From Chlorocebus sabaeus (taxonomy: Eukaryota > Chordata > Mammalia > Primates > Cercopithecidae): a DNA stretch of 64,000 bases. Positions 11,800-23,559 of this stretch are shown one piece after another. Numbering within the stretch: the first letter of the stretch is position 1; each line of letters begins with the position of its first letter. The DNA lies in the NCBI RefSeq assembly GCF_047675955.1, contig NC_132909.1, positions 41,653,931 to 41,717,930 on the forward strand, written 5' to 3'. Made by a program: the position numbers and the translations under genes. The notes beneath the pieces were generated by a model, which was not told the DNA's origin, did no database searches, and saw only the letters and a program-made list of their open reading frames with translations.

Positions 11800-12090
11800 G
11801 GCAAGCATTTTGGCTAATGCCTGTAATCTCAGCACTTTGGGAGGCAGAGGCAAGTGGATCATCTGAGGTCAGGAGTTAGAGACCAGCCCGTCCAACGTGG
11901 TGAAACCTCGTTTCTACTCAAAATGTAAAAATATGCTGGGTGTCATGGTGCGTGCCTGTAATCCCAGCTACTCGGGGAGCTGAGGCAGGAGAATCACTTG
12001 CACCTGGCAGGTGGAGGTTACAATGAGCCGAGATCATGACATTGCACTGCAGCCTGGGCAACAAGAGTGAAACTCCGTTTAGAATAATAA
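11800..12090 (+). mobile_element. Alu (diverged)
   Basis: Sense Alu with many changes from consensus, ending in (AAT)n. Confidence 0.9.
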
Positions 12091-13653
12091 TAAGGATTTT
12101 TTACTCCTAACTTTTGGATACTAAAGAGGGTCAATGCAGCATTCAAAAGAGTGTTGAACGGGATTATTTAATATGTTAAATTATATGGGTATCATTGTCA
12201 GAATAAAAATGATGTTTGACTCACCCCGTCCTGCTGCCCTGTGAAGAAGGTGGCTGCTTTTACTTTGCTTTCTGTTATCATTCCAAAATGGAGTAAGATT
12301 CATCATCCCCCTTGAAATAATTAAAGGGGAAAAAATACAATCAACATGTATGAGACAGTGGTTTTAAGATGCTAGTTGTCACGCAGTGAAGAACAGTGAT
12401 CCCCAAGACACTGGAAACAAATAGTTGAACCCTATAGTTTCTCCAGTTGACAGTTTTGAGAGACTTTCCAATACTGCAGCACCAAAAGGAGGCAGAACCA
12501 AGGCAGAGTTTGGCAGTAAGAGGACCAGCTTGTTCCAATTTGCCTTGCTTTTTCCATCTTAAAAGTGAAACTTCTGAATTTCCCAAGCCCTTTCCACCGA
12601 AATCCCATGATAACAGGAGTAGTTGGTCACTTTACCCGAAGAACGAATTAAAATGGAGCTGAGAATCAAGAAAACTAAATCAGCTGCAATTCACAGGGAA
12701 GATCACCAGAAAGGAGAGAGCAGTACAGAGAAAGAATGCAGACACCTGAAGGTCACCTTCAGTTTTTCGGCTGAGTATTGATTAGCATATTCACATAAGG
12801 AAATTGCATCAGGCTGGGAAAGAACCAAGTGAAAATATTAAAGGCAACAGAATGTGGTTTTTCTAATCAGAAAAACCAAGAATAGTTCCTATTTCTGGAG
12901 CCACTGGGGAAAGTATCACATTTTATAGGACATCAGTTGAAGTAGTCAGAAGTATGTTCTAGACTAAACAATGCTGTGGTCTCAACCTAACAAGTCTTTA
13001 AGGCTGAAAAGGTCAGTGTTCACAAGTTACTTAAGTACATTCTAGAACAAAGCTCAAGAAGAGTTATAGGAACACAATAACATGCAATATTCAAAGAAGT
13101 AAAATTTACAATAAATGTCATAAAAATTATCAGAGATGAAGGACATCAGCAAAATGGAGAAACAGGAGGTTCCTGAATATCCCTCTTCCCAAGAATACAC
13201 CAAGTAAACACCTACACACTGATCAGTTCTCCCCTAGAGAAAGCCAGAATCCAGTTGAAAGATTCTCATACAGTGGGCAACTGAAAAATTAAATTAAAAC
13301 ACTTAGGAAAAGTGGAGATACACTCACTGCACACTGAGCACCAAATCTTATACTTGGGAAGGAAACACCAGCTTCTTCCCAAGGAGAGGTTTGTACTACA
13401 TATACAATACCCAAATTATACAGTCCCTGCTGGAGCACTGGCTCTTAATCTCTGTGCTTCAGGAGAAAACTGGAAAAAAAAAGAAACAAAAATGCCAACA
13501 GTCTAAGAAACTTACGGAACACCATCAAGCAGAATATTATCACATTATTACACTAGCAGAAGGAAAAGAGAAAAAAGAACAGAAAACATATTCAAAAACA
13601 TAATGGGCAGAAAACTTTCTAAATTAGGAGAAGGAAATAGAAATCCCATTCCA
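12091..13653. other. Unassigned intergenic DNA with a possible MST/MLT-type LTR piece
   Basis: Bases 12215-12290 ('ctgccctgtgaagaaggtgg...') resemble the MST/THE1/MLT1 LTR family. The remaining ~1.3 kb has only short open stretches and no repeat or gene I recognise. Confidence 0.35.
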
Positions 13654-13959
13654 GGCTGGGCACGGTGGCTGATGCTTATAATCCCAGCACTTTGGGAGGC
13701 CAAGGTGGGCAGATCACTTGAGAGGTCAAGGAGTTTGAGACCAACCTGGCCAACATGGTGAAATCCCTTCTCTACTAAAAATACAAAAATTATCCAGGTG
13801 TGGTGGCAGGCACCTGCAGTTTCAGCTACTCTGGAAGCTGAGGCAGGAGAATCACTTAAACTTGGGAGGCAGAGATTGCAGTGAGCTGAGATCACACCAC
13901 TGCACTCCAGCCTGGGAGACAGATTGAGACTCTACCTCAATTAAGGGGGAAAAAAAAAA
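13654..13959 (+). mobile_element. Alu
   Basis: Sense Alu. Flanks 'aaatcccattcca' and 'aaatcccaatccg' form a target-site duplication. Confidence 0.95.
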
Positions 13960-13974
13960 TCCCAATCCGGGAAG

Positions 13975-15290
13975 TGTATTAGTTAGAAGTAATACGTGAA
14001 TTCAGTAAAACTTCAGGATGCCAAATTAATGTACAAAATCAGTAGCATTTCTATAATAGCAAACTATCTAGAAAAGAAATCAAGAAAACAATTCGATTTA
14101 CAATAGTACCAAAAAATAAAAATACTTGGAGATAAAATTAACCAGGACATGAAAGACCTCTATGTTCAAACTGTAAAACATTGTTGAAAGAAACTGAAGA
14201 AGACACAAACAAATGCAGGGATATCCTGTGTTTATGAACTGGAAGCATTAATTCTGTTAAAATGCCCATACTACACAAAACAATCTACAGATTCGGTGCA
14301 ATCTCCATCAAAATTCCAATGTCATTTTTCACAAAAAAAAATTCTAAAATTCATGTGGAACCACAAGACACCAAATAGGCAATCTTAAGCAAAAACAACA
14401 AGGCTGGATACCTCATACTCCCTGGTTTCAAAATTTATTATAAAACTATTGCAATCAAAAGAGCATGGTACTGCCAAAACAACAACAACAAAAAAAACAT
14501 AAAAATATATCAGCCAATGCCACAGGATAGAAAGCCCAGAAATAAACTCAAGTATTTATGGTGAGTTGATTTTCAACAAAGGTGCCAAGAGCAATTGGGA
14601 AAGGACAGTCTTTAATAAATGGTGTTGGGTAAACTGAATATCCACATGCGGAAGAATGAAATTAAACTTCAATCTTATGCCATATACAAAAATTACCTGA
14701 CTATAAATCGGTATTTTAAACATAAGACCTGAAACTGTAATGTTCTCAGAAGAACAGGTAGGGGAAAAGTTCCATGGCATTGGTCTGGGCAATTTTTTCA
14801 GATAAGACCCCAAAAGCACAGACAAAAAAATGCAAAAAGTAGACAAATGAGATTGCATCAAACTAGAAACAATTAAACAGAGTGTGAAAATAATGAACTG
14901 ATTAGGAGGACATATTTGCAAACCGTGCATCTAAAAAGGGGGTAATATCCACAATATACAAGGAACTCAATAGCGAGAAAAATAACTTCGTTAAAATATG
15001 AGCAATGTATCTGAGCAAACATTTCTCAAAAGAAGCTATATAGCCAACATATATATGAAAAAAAAAATGCTCAATATCTCCTGTCAGGAAAATGCACATT
15101 AAAACCACAATGAAATATCGTGTCACATTTGTTAGAATGGCTCGTATCAAAAAGACGAGTGATAACAAGTGGATGTGGATAAAAAGGAACCCTTGTGCAC
15201 TGTTGGTGGGAATGTAAATTAGTATAGCCATTTTGGAGAATAGTATTAAATGTCCTCAATAAACTCAATATAGAACTACAAAACAATTCT
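13975..15290 (+). mobile_element. L1 ORF2 fragment (3' half)
   Basis: Sense L1 ORF2 from the post-RT region ('aaattcatgtggaaccacaag', 'atggtactg') to the end of the ORF2 homology ('tgtaaattagtatagcc'). It has no 3' UTR or poly-A and stops where the MULE relic starts. It contains stops in all frames. Confidence 0.88.
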
Positions 15291-15299
15291 GGTGATCAA

Positions 15300-16030
15300 A
15301 CAAACACTGTCATTTTACTCTACTGTGTACATAATTGTTATTGAACCAGTCAGTAACTTCATTGGCTTCTTGAGGCAAATGTGGCTTTAATTTATTAAAA
15401 GTTCCTGGAATGTCATTAGCCGGAAGAAATGCCAATGCAGGCAAATAACACATTTTAAAACGGAAGTTTTCATTGTTGCCATATTGTATAACAAATGCAC
15501 TCATCTGAATTTTCCGTAAAAGGCATTGGTCTGAATGGAAAAACCAAACTTCATTTGTAACATTTTGAAATTCACTTTTAGAAGACATGATTACACCTAA
15601 TTCTAAATCTGTCATGGTTTTGGGATTCAACTGAAATCTATTTTCCTCTGCAAAGGCCACCAGATCTTCAAATAAGGATTTATAAGGTACATTACCTTTT
15701 CCAATCATTAATACATAAATAAGTAGATTATTTTAGAATCTTCAGATCCAACAGGGGCATGAATCGTATATAATTAATTTAAAAATGGAGACAGTTTTGA
15801 AAGTGTCATCCAGTTTAGCCAAAATGAAGCATGTGATAGTTTTTCTGTTAGATTTAGTGGTATATATAAGAACTATATCTTCTTCAATAGTAAAATCCAT
15901 AATCAAAAATAGTCTATCATTTAATGTGTTTTGTAATGCTGGAGGAACATCAATATCAGCGAGTGTTAAGAAGGTCAAAAAAATGATGTTTGACCTTTGC
16001 CAACTTGTATTTTAATAATCCAAAATTGTA
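15300..16030 (-). pseudogene. MULE/MuDR-type transposase relic
   Basis: Two adjacent minus-strand open stretches together resemble the MULE transposase domain found with FLYWCH proteins. The N-terminal piece (15978-15742, extendable upstream to about 16015) has a 'DVPPALQNTL..FLIMD' block, an 'IVLIYTT' strand and 'LDDTFKTV', which corresponds to the DGTFK motif holding the first catalytic Asp (Gly is changed to Asp here). The C-terminal piece (15708-15310, 132 codons) has 'LNPKTMTDLELGVI', matching the block with the second acidic catalytic residue, then 'WFFHSDQCLLRKIQ' and an 'ALAFLPANDIPGTF' helix block ending at 'NNYVHSRVK'. A frameshift near 15760 and stops near 15712-15730 separate the pieces, so no working enzyme is made. 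No terminal inverted repeats were recognised. A mammalian MuDR element (Ricksha-like) or a more unusual MULE are both possible. Confidence 0.72.
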
Positions 16031-16262
16031 TGAAATTTTCAAAAATCTAATATATGCTATAGTTATAATTATGTAATTATGGTTGTTATACATTATTGTA
16101 GACCACAGATATAATCAATTTTTTATTTGTTATAACCATTTTAAGTAATTTCCACAATTAGTGGTTTAATTCTGATATAGTCTTTTTTTTTTTTTTTTTT
16201 TTTTAACTTCAAAAGCATACAAAATCTTAAAAGTATTGTGTCTTTAAGAAGGTTCACAAAAA
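16031..16262. other. AT-rich spacer after the MULE relic
   Basis: AT-rich sequence with a T20 run near 16183-16204. It may be the non-coding end of the MULE element, but no repeat boundary could be fixed. Confidence 0.3.
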
Positions 16263-16521
16263 GGACCGGGCATGGTGGCTCACAACTCTAATCCCAGCAC
16301 TTTGGGAGAACAGCCTGGCCAGCATGGTGAAAGCCTGTCTCTACTAGAAATACAAAAATTAGCCAGGTGTGGTGGCATGTGCCTGTAATCCCAGCTCCTC
16401 TGGAGGCTAGGCAGGAGAATCACTTGAACCCAGGAGGCAGAGGTTGCAATGAGCCGAGATCATGCCATTGCATTCCAGTCTGGGTGACAGACTGAGACTC
16501 CGTCTCAAAGAAAAGAAAGAA
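16263..16521 (+). mobile_element. Alu with internal deletion
   Basis: Sense Alu missing about 40 bases of the left arm ('ctttgggag' joins 'aacagcctggcc'). Flanks 'aaggttcacaaaaa' and 'aaagttcgcaaaaa' are the target-site duplication. Confidence 0.93.
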
Positions 16522-17117
16522 GAAAGTTCGCAAAAAGATGGAAAGGGCCCAGACAAGTTGAGTACAGGTTTCTGATAATTTTAGGACTGTATTTTTTGGA
16601 TTGGGAAAGAATTGTGAGAATTCAAATGAAGAAACTGACTCTTATTAAACTGCTAACCCAGGCAAGATGAAAATTAGTTGAATATCAGAAAAATACTTTG
16701 CCACATTTTTATGCTGAACCAGCCAGTACTAATTTTTTTTAGATATGCCATTTAAATAAACTGTGGTCCACATCAAGTTAACTATGATAACCTCTGTTGC
16801 CAGAGCTATGCATCTAAGTTGGAGAAACAAACCTTGTATTTAAGAGGACATACATTTAATGTTTTGTGTGGATTCATGGAGAACATAGCCACTTGTTCAT
16901 TCCTGAGTTCTTAAAGTGTCCATTATTAAAAGTTGTGCATTTTGTTACTCATCACAGAAAGGATAAAATAATTTAAATATAAATTAAATGTGTGTGTGGT
17001 GGGGTGACTTCTAAATTACTAAAATAGGTTATAATTCTGAGAAGACAATTAAAACATGTACATTTCTGCTATCTGATGAGCCATTTAAACATTTATACAG
17101 AAATTTTGTTCAAATGC
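16522..17117. other. Unassigned AT-rich DNA
   Basis: Nothing recognisable: no long open frame and no clear repeat in these 600 bases. Confidence 0.4.
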
Positions 17118-17378
17118 TTTTTTTTTTTTTTTTTTGAGACGGAGTCTCGCCCTGTCACATAGACTGGAGTGCAGTGGTGCAATCTTGCCTCGCTGCAACC
17201 TGCACCTCCTAGGTTCAAACGATTCTCCTGCAACAGCCTCCTGAGTAGCTGGGACTACCGGCACACGCCACCATGCCCGGCTAATTTTTGTATTTTTAGT
17301 AGAGATGAGGTTTTGCCATGTTGGCTAGGCTGCTCTCAAACTCCTGACCTCAAGTAATTTGCCTGCCTCGACCTCCCA
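17118..17378 (-). mobile_element. Alu, 5'-truncated
   Basis: Antisense Alu with a T18 head. Its last ~40 bases (Alu 5' end) are missing after 'cgacctccca'. Confidence 0.93.
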
Positions 17379-17979
17379 GTTAATTGTCATTTTTAATGCA
17401 CACTTTTGTAGTATAAAAGCTTTCTTGTGCAAGAAGCCTGATGTTATAACCACAACTAAAATAGTATTAAGATATATATTTTTCTCATGGGACGTTTCTG
17501 AAAAAGTCTTTATCATTTATTTCACTAGACAAGTTGTAAAGCTGTTATACGGTATTACAGATACAATAGTATTGAGCAAAGCTAACTAAATTGACTGAAT
17601 TTCTTTTGTAATTTCAGGTGACAGTCAGATCCACTTAGGGTGAAAAAATGTGTTGACCCTTATAAAATAGTCATTGGATGGCTTATGCGCCTGATAATAG
17701 AATCCCAGGTATCTTCTGCTACTGAAGTCTAATATGACTAAATGTAGCAAGGCTTTAATGCTTTATGGCAAAGCATGTTTTCACCAGGTAAGGAAAGCTT
17801 TTAATAGTCTACGGACTGAGAAGAGCAAAACTCTGTATAATCTAGAGCCCAAGGACTTCAGGGCCTTGGACACTGGGTTTATAATCTCAACACTCAGAAG
17901 TGTTCCTTCAAACTCTTGCAATTATATACCCATTGGAGATCTTACGGTAAAGCTAACTAAGGAAGTTTCTCCTCAAAAG
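17379..17979. other. Unassigned DNA left of the inverted repeat
   Basis: Contains the first part of an open stretch (from 17734) that runs across the arm boundary into the inverted repeat. It has no domain I know. No repeat was named. Confidence 0.35.
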
Positions 17980-19957
17980 CAGTTACAGAAAACTCTCTTC
18001 CTCTTTAGTTCATCTGCATCTCCTTATTGGACCACGAGAAATAGCAGTCCAACCCTCAGTTTGGTCCAGGAACACATGCAGAATCTGGGAGAAGTGAGGC
18101 GCTATGGGTGCAGAGCTGCTCAGAGAGGGCTCCAGGCCAGGGCACAGTCACTGCACAGGGAGGAGACAGGACGCCTGGGGTCCCAGCTGTCAGTCCAGTC
18201 ATCTTATGGCTGAAGGGGACTGATAGCTGAGCTAAGCAAGGAGAACTTGGGGCCACAGATTGTGGCACTCACTGCGGGGAGGACTGAGTCCCGCCATAGC
18301 CACTTTTGAGCACTTCCAACCAGCCTCTCCCTCTCTCAGTTGTCTGACCTGGCACTCTCACCATATCTAGGCTTCCAGGGAATCTTGGCATCTTAGCTGT
18401 GGATCTCTCGATCCCTGCAGGTCACAGAGGAACAGAGGCTGGGCCACTAGGAGCAGAGGACACAGGGCAGTGAAGATGACCTGGAGCTCCGACTGCAGCA
18501 AGAGACAAACCTGGAAGCCATCCTGTGGGCTCCAGCTGCATGCCTAATAGGACAGTTCCCAGCCCAGCATCCCTGATTAGATAATGTTTTTTTTTTTCTT
18601 TTTCTTTTTTTTTTTTTTTTTTTTGAGATGGAGTCTCGCTCTTTCGCCCAGGATGGAGTACAGTGGCGCAATCTCAGTTCACTGCAAGCTCCGTCTGCTA
18701 GGTTCACGCCATTCTGGTCAGCCTCCCCAGTAGCTGGGACTACAGGCGCCCGCCACCACACCTGGCTATTTTTTTGTATTTTTAGTAGAGACGGGGTTTC
18801 ACCGCGTTAGCCAAGATGGTTTCAATTTCCTGACCTCGTGATCCGCCCGCCTAGGCCTCCCAAAGTGCTGGGATTATAGGCGTGAGCCACCGCGGCTGGC
18901 ATCCTGAATAGATAATGTTTAAAGCCCCGCCCCCACAGGCCCTGAGTGACAAAAGATGTGATCAGATACTGGGCTGAATTAAAAGTTGTGACAGCCTAGA
19001 CTGCAGCCTTCTCAGGCAGGGCTTCCTCACTGAGCTGAGGCAGGCCCACCCCAGAAGGCATTTGCATTTAACCTTTTGGGTACTGTCATATGCATTTATA
19101 AGTATTATATGGCTAGTCACAAACAAAAACAAAATCATAACAATTACTTTAAACTTTCAGCTTTTAGGCCTTTACTGGCTTCTGGTCCTTTGAGCACATA
19201 GCCTGAGATTTTAGAAAGGAGGCAGTCTTCTGAAACAAAATCTGAGCCATATGTGAATTTTAAATTTTCTAGTAGCCAAACATCAAAAAAAAGAAATAGG
19301 TAAAATTAATCAATATTCTGTTTTTGATATTATGAGGCAACAAGTATCCTATTAAAATTTCTCACCTATATTGTCTCTTAATCTTTTACCTATCAAGGCA
19401 TAAGTTTGTTCATATATAAGGTTGACTGCTAAATCCTCTACATATAGAAGCATGCCCCATGAGTGCATACAAGAGACCTCTTTTTTACTCCTGTTGTTTG
19501 TAGAGCCACAAGAAAAAAAGTGTGAACTAAGAGTGTCATGAGAGCAGAAATGTCTTGATTTTTGATCTGTGAGAAAAGCTATCTAAATCAAGGTTTTCAT
19601 CTGCTTATGTCTTCAGATCTGTCCACAGTCTTGACCTCTAATGTTTAGATATGAAGAAAATAGATTAGAGGCAAACTTATTTTGCCATTGAACCTTGATC
19701 CTAATGGTCAGACTGGTGTCTGATTTCTTCTGTGGTGTGAGTGACTGTGTGAGTATAAATGCACCAATCACATGCATACATTCTACATGAATTTTTGCTT
19801 TAATCAACATTATCTTACAAGACATCCAACTTTAAATCAAAGGAAAATCCCAGTACCTTTAGGGCACCCACTGTTAGAAAGTAACTAGTAATCAACCTGT
19901 CATCGAACCCTGGCATTCTGTCTGCACTGAATGCATGTATTAGTTAGCTCTTGCTAC
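17980..19957 (+). repeat. Left arm of a ~2 kb inverted repeat
   Basis: Starts at 'cagttacagaaaactctc' and is mirrored by 21891-24152. Outer block 17980 to ~19330 pairs with ~22640-24152, and inner block ~19605-19957 pairs with 21891 to ~22222. The DNA between the blocks differs in the two arms. It includes an Alu (18587-18900) shared by both arms and therefore older than the duplication. The source of the duplicated DNA is not recognised. Confidence 0.9.
18587..18900 (-). mobile_element. Alu shared by both inverted-repeat arms
   Basis: Antisense Alu with a broken T head. Flanks 'gattagataatgttt' and 'gaatagataatgttt' are its target-site duplication. The same insertion appears mirrored at 23261-23559, including the odd 'ttctggtcagcc' region neighbourhood. 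Confidence 0.94.
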
Positions 19958-20406
19958 CTCTCAAAACTGAGAAGATAACAAAGGAAAGGAATTGTTAAAT
20001 TAGTTATAGCCTAAAGCTGTCCCCTTTCATGATTAATTTTGGTTAGTAGGTTCTTTTTGTACAGAGTTAACTAAAACCTAACTGGATATGTAAGTAGCCT
20101 GTAACCCATTCTTGTACCAATCACTATGTTTTTGCCAATGAAAGAATGTCAACTGTTCAAACCATGTTCAAATAAGGCAAATCTCAAGCTATAATCAATC
20201 TGGATGTTTTTGCACCTCTCTCCCATTTTCTCTATGTCACTTTGCTTTTTCTCTCTATAAATCTTTTTTCACAGTGTGGCTGTGCTGGAGTCCCTCTGAG
20301 CCTACTCTAAATCCTCTAAATCTAAATTTGCAAATCAGTCTTTGCTTCGTTAAGCTTTTTAAAATTTGATTTCTCTAAAGTTTTTTCCTTTGAAGTTTTC
20401 AGTTTT
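19958..20406 (+). other. Spacer of the inverted repeat: possible LTR fragment
   Basis: Bases ~20040-20340 read like the 3' half of a retroviral-type LTR: a pyrimidine-rich 'tctctctataaatc' box followed by 'gtgctggagtccctctg'. Without the family name or paired LTR this stays tentative. Confidence 0.35.
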
Positions 20407-20720
20407 CTTTTTTTGTTGTTGCTGTTGTTGTTGTTGTTGTTGAGATGATGTTTCGCCCTTGTTGCCCAGGCTGGAGTGCAATGTTGCAATCTTGGCTCAC
20501 CGCAACCTCCACCTCCCGGGTTCAAGTGATTCTCCTGCCTCAGCCTCCCAGGTAGCTGGGATTACAGGCATGTGCCACCACGCCAGGCTAATTTTGTATT
20601 TTTAGTAGAGACAGGGGTTCTTCTTGTTGGTTGGGCTGGTCTCGAACTCCCGACCTCAGCTGATCTGCCTGTCTTGGCCTCCCAAAGTGCTGGAATTACA
20701 GGCATGTCACCATGCCCAAC
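20407..20720 (-). mobile_element. Alu
   Basis: Antisense Alu with a (TTG)n head, in the spacer of the inverted repeat. Confidence 0.94.
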
Positions 20721-20841
20721 CTTCTAATACTTTTTATGATGAAAAATAAATAATGTCTTGCTGGGCTTTGATTTTCTAAACTCATTCCTCAGGTATTTTC
20801 CCAGATTATTCTATGTCCTTTAAAAATGCTTCTGCAATTTT

Positions 20842-21123
20842 TTCAGAGACAGTGTCTCACTATTGTCCAGGCTGGAGTGCAGTATTATAACCAATCATAG
20901 CTTACTGCAGTCTCGACCTTTCAGGCTAAATAAACCCTCTTGCCCCAGCCACCCGAGTAGCTGGGATTACAGGCATGCACCATCATGCCTCGCTAATTTT
21001 TAAAATTTTTTCATGGATATAGAATCTCACTGTGTTGCCCAGGCTGCACTTGAACTCGTGAGCTCAAGTGATTCCCCCAACTCAGCTTCCCAAAGTGGTA
21101 GAATTACAGGTGTGAGCTACCAT
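20842..21123 (-). mobile_element. AluJ-like (old)
   Basis: Diverged antisense Alu. 'atgcttctgcaattt' occurs on both sides (20827 and 21124), a clean target-site duplication despite the age. Confidence 0.9.
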
Positions 21124-21890
21124 ATGCTTCTGCAATTTCTTTACAGGATTATTACCGATAATAAACAGTACTATATGGGCACAAATCTAAAAGGAATTTG
21201 ACTTCTTTTTTAGAAGTGTCACTCTCCAGGATATCCAGGTTTTGTGACAGCTACTTTAATATTATAGTTTGGTCTGTGGAGGTCCATGGGCTTTGGAGTC
21301 AGACACAGTTGATTCTGAGTCTCAGCCCAGTCACTTAGTAGCTGTGGGTCTTTGGACAGGTTTCTTGATGTAGAAGAGTTCTATAAACCACATATGGGGG
21401 GAAAAAAAACAGTAATACTGATTGCAAAAATTGTAGCAATTTTTCATCCCTTCTGTATCCGTGCCCATTGCCAAGTGATTTTACAGCTGTTGTCATCGAG
21501 ATTCAGAATCTGTTTTCCAAACCCTAGATCTGGCTGGTCTTTGCTCAGGACAGTAGAAACCTGTGAACATGACAGTGTGCTAGTTTGGGGCCCAGGCTTA
21601 AAGGTCTTCAATGCTTTTACTTTTCTTTCAGAATGCTGCCATCTCCATGAAAAAAGCCCATGTTAGCCAGCTGGAGGATAAGATGTTATGAGAACAGGAC
21701 ACAAGGTGTCCCTGTTGACAGATGCAGAAGCAGAAGCTCTCCCCCTGAAACACAGCTGCCTACTCAACAAGCAGCTGATAATACATGTCTGAAAGAGGTC
21801 AGCTGAGATCAGAAGAATGGCCCCATTGAGCCCAGCCTAAGTGACTGACCATCTTAATTATGAGCTAATAAGTTTTAGATATTTTCTTAT
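21124..21890. other. Spacer of the inverted repeat: old LTR-like DNA
   Basis: The end 'tgagctaataagttttag...gcagcaatagctaatac' and the preceding 'gaagcagaagctc' region recall ancient mammalian LTR-type repeats (MLT/MST group), but I cannot assign a family. A 104-codon open stretch at 21352-21666 has no known domain. Confidence 0.3.
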
Positions 21891-22485
21891 GCAGCAATAG
21901 CTAATACACGCATCCAGTGCAGATAGAATGCCAGGGTTCGATGACAGGTTGATTACTAGTTACCTTCTAACAGTGGGTGCCCTAAAGGTACTGGGATTTT
22001 CCTTTGATTTAAAGTTGGATGTCTTGTAAGATAATGTTGATTAATGCAAAAATTCATGTAGACATGCATGCATGTGACTGGTGCTTTTATACTCACACAG
22101 TCACCCACACCACAGAAGAAATCAGATACCAGCCTGACCATTAGGATCAAGGTTAAATGGCAAAATAAGTTGCCTCTAATCTATTTTCTTCAGAGGTCAA
22201 GACTGTGGACAGATCTGAAGACGTAACGAGTTGTCTTTTCTTGTGGCCCCATCAGCCTTTGTTCAATGTCTGATTTCTGGAAGAAAGATGGACAACAGGA
22301 AGCCAGCAATGGTGTATCTCTGGTTATTTTATTCCTGCTGCCCTCTACCCATTCTGTAGCCATTATCCATTCCGCCCTTGGAACTGAACAGAGATGTTGG
22401 TAGGGAGAGGCTGTTGTTTCACTTCTAGCAGAAAAAAAATTGTTCAGGCCTTTCACCCCCAATGATGATATAAGAGCTGTACTCA

Positions 22486-22925
22486 ATGTGGCAGCTGCTG
22501 GTCATGTGTGGCTACTGGGTGCCTGAAATTTGACTGGGTCTGAAATGTGATGGGAAAGGCAAAATACAGAGTTGGTTTCCTAGTTCTAAATACATATATA
22601 CTTTATTAGTAATTACACATTGTTCATAAATTAAAATAGTATTTTAGATATATTGGGTTAATTAAATTATTACAATCAATTTTACCTATTTTTTGTTTTT
22701 TTTTGGAGACGGAGTCTCGCTCTGTCACCCAGGCTGGAGTGCAGTGGCGTGATCTCGGCTCACTGCAAGCTCCACCTCCCGGGTTCACGCCATTCTCCTG
22801 CCTCAGCGTCCCAAGTAGCTGGGACTACAGGTGCCCACTGCCACGCCCAGCTAATTCCTATTTCTTTTTTTTAATGTTTGGCTACTAGAAAATTTAAAAT
22901 TCAATTATGGCTCATATTATTTCAG
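22486..22925 (-). mobile_element. hAT-like MITE relic interrupted by an Alu
   Basis: Blocks 'gtggctactgggtgcctgaaa', 'atatattgggttaa' and 'ggctactagaaaatttaaaa' resemble a common non-autonomous mammalian DNA transposon. I know it by its pattern (terminal CAGTGCTGTCCAATAG) but cannot name it with certainty. The left arm keeps only its outer half near 19240-19330. Confidence 0.45.
22691..22857 (-). mobile_element. Alu fragment private to the right arm
   Basis: Antisense Alu with its 5' half missing. The left arm has no insertion at the matching place, so it arrived after the inverted duplication. Confidence 0.92.
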
Positions 22926-23260
22926 AGGACTGCCTCCCTTCTAAAATCTCAGGTTATGTGCTCAAAGGACCAGAAGCCAGTAAGGGCCTAAAAGCTGAAA
23001 TTTTAAAATAATTGTTATTATTTGGTTTTTGTTTGTGACTAGCCATATAATATATTATTTATAAATGCATATGACAGTACCCAAAAGGTTAAATGCAAAT
23101 GCCTTCTGGGGGGTGGGCCTGACTCAGCTCAGGAAGGAAGCCCTGCCTGAGAAGGCTGCAGCCTAGGCTGTCGCAACTTTTAATTCAGCCCAGTATCTGA
23201 TCACATCTTTTGTCACTCAGGGCCTGTGGGGGCGGGGCTTTAAACAGTGTCTATTCAGGA

Positions 23261-23559
23261 TGCCAGACGCGGTGGCTCACGCCTGTAATCCCAGCACTTT
23301 GGGAGGCCTAGGCAGGCAGATCACGAGGTCAGGAAATTGAAACCATCTTGGCTAACGCGGTGAAACCCCGTCTCTACTAAAAATACAAAAACATAGCCAG
23401 GTGTGGTGGTGGGTGCCTGTAGTCCCAGCTACTGGGGAGGCTGAGGCAGGAGAATGGCGTGAACCTGGCAGACGGAGCTTGTAGTGAGCTGAGATTGCGC
23501 CACTGCACTCCATCCTGGGCTCCGTCTCAAAAAAAAAAGAAAAAAAAAAGAAAAAAAAC
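23261..23559 (+). mobile_element. Alu shared by both inverted-repeat arms
   Basis: Sense Alu that is the mirror of 18587-18900, with the same insertion site and local variants. Confidence 0.94.

Noticed and set aside
21352..21666. 104-codon ORF in the palindrome spacer
   Set aside because: No domain and located in what looks like old repeat DNA.
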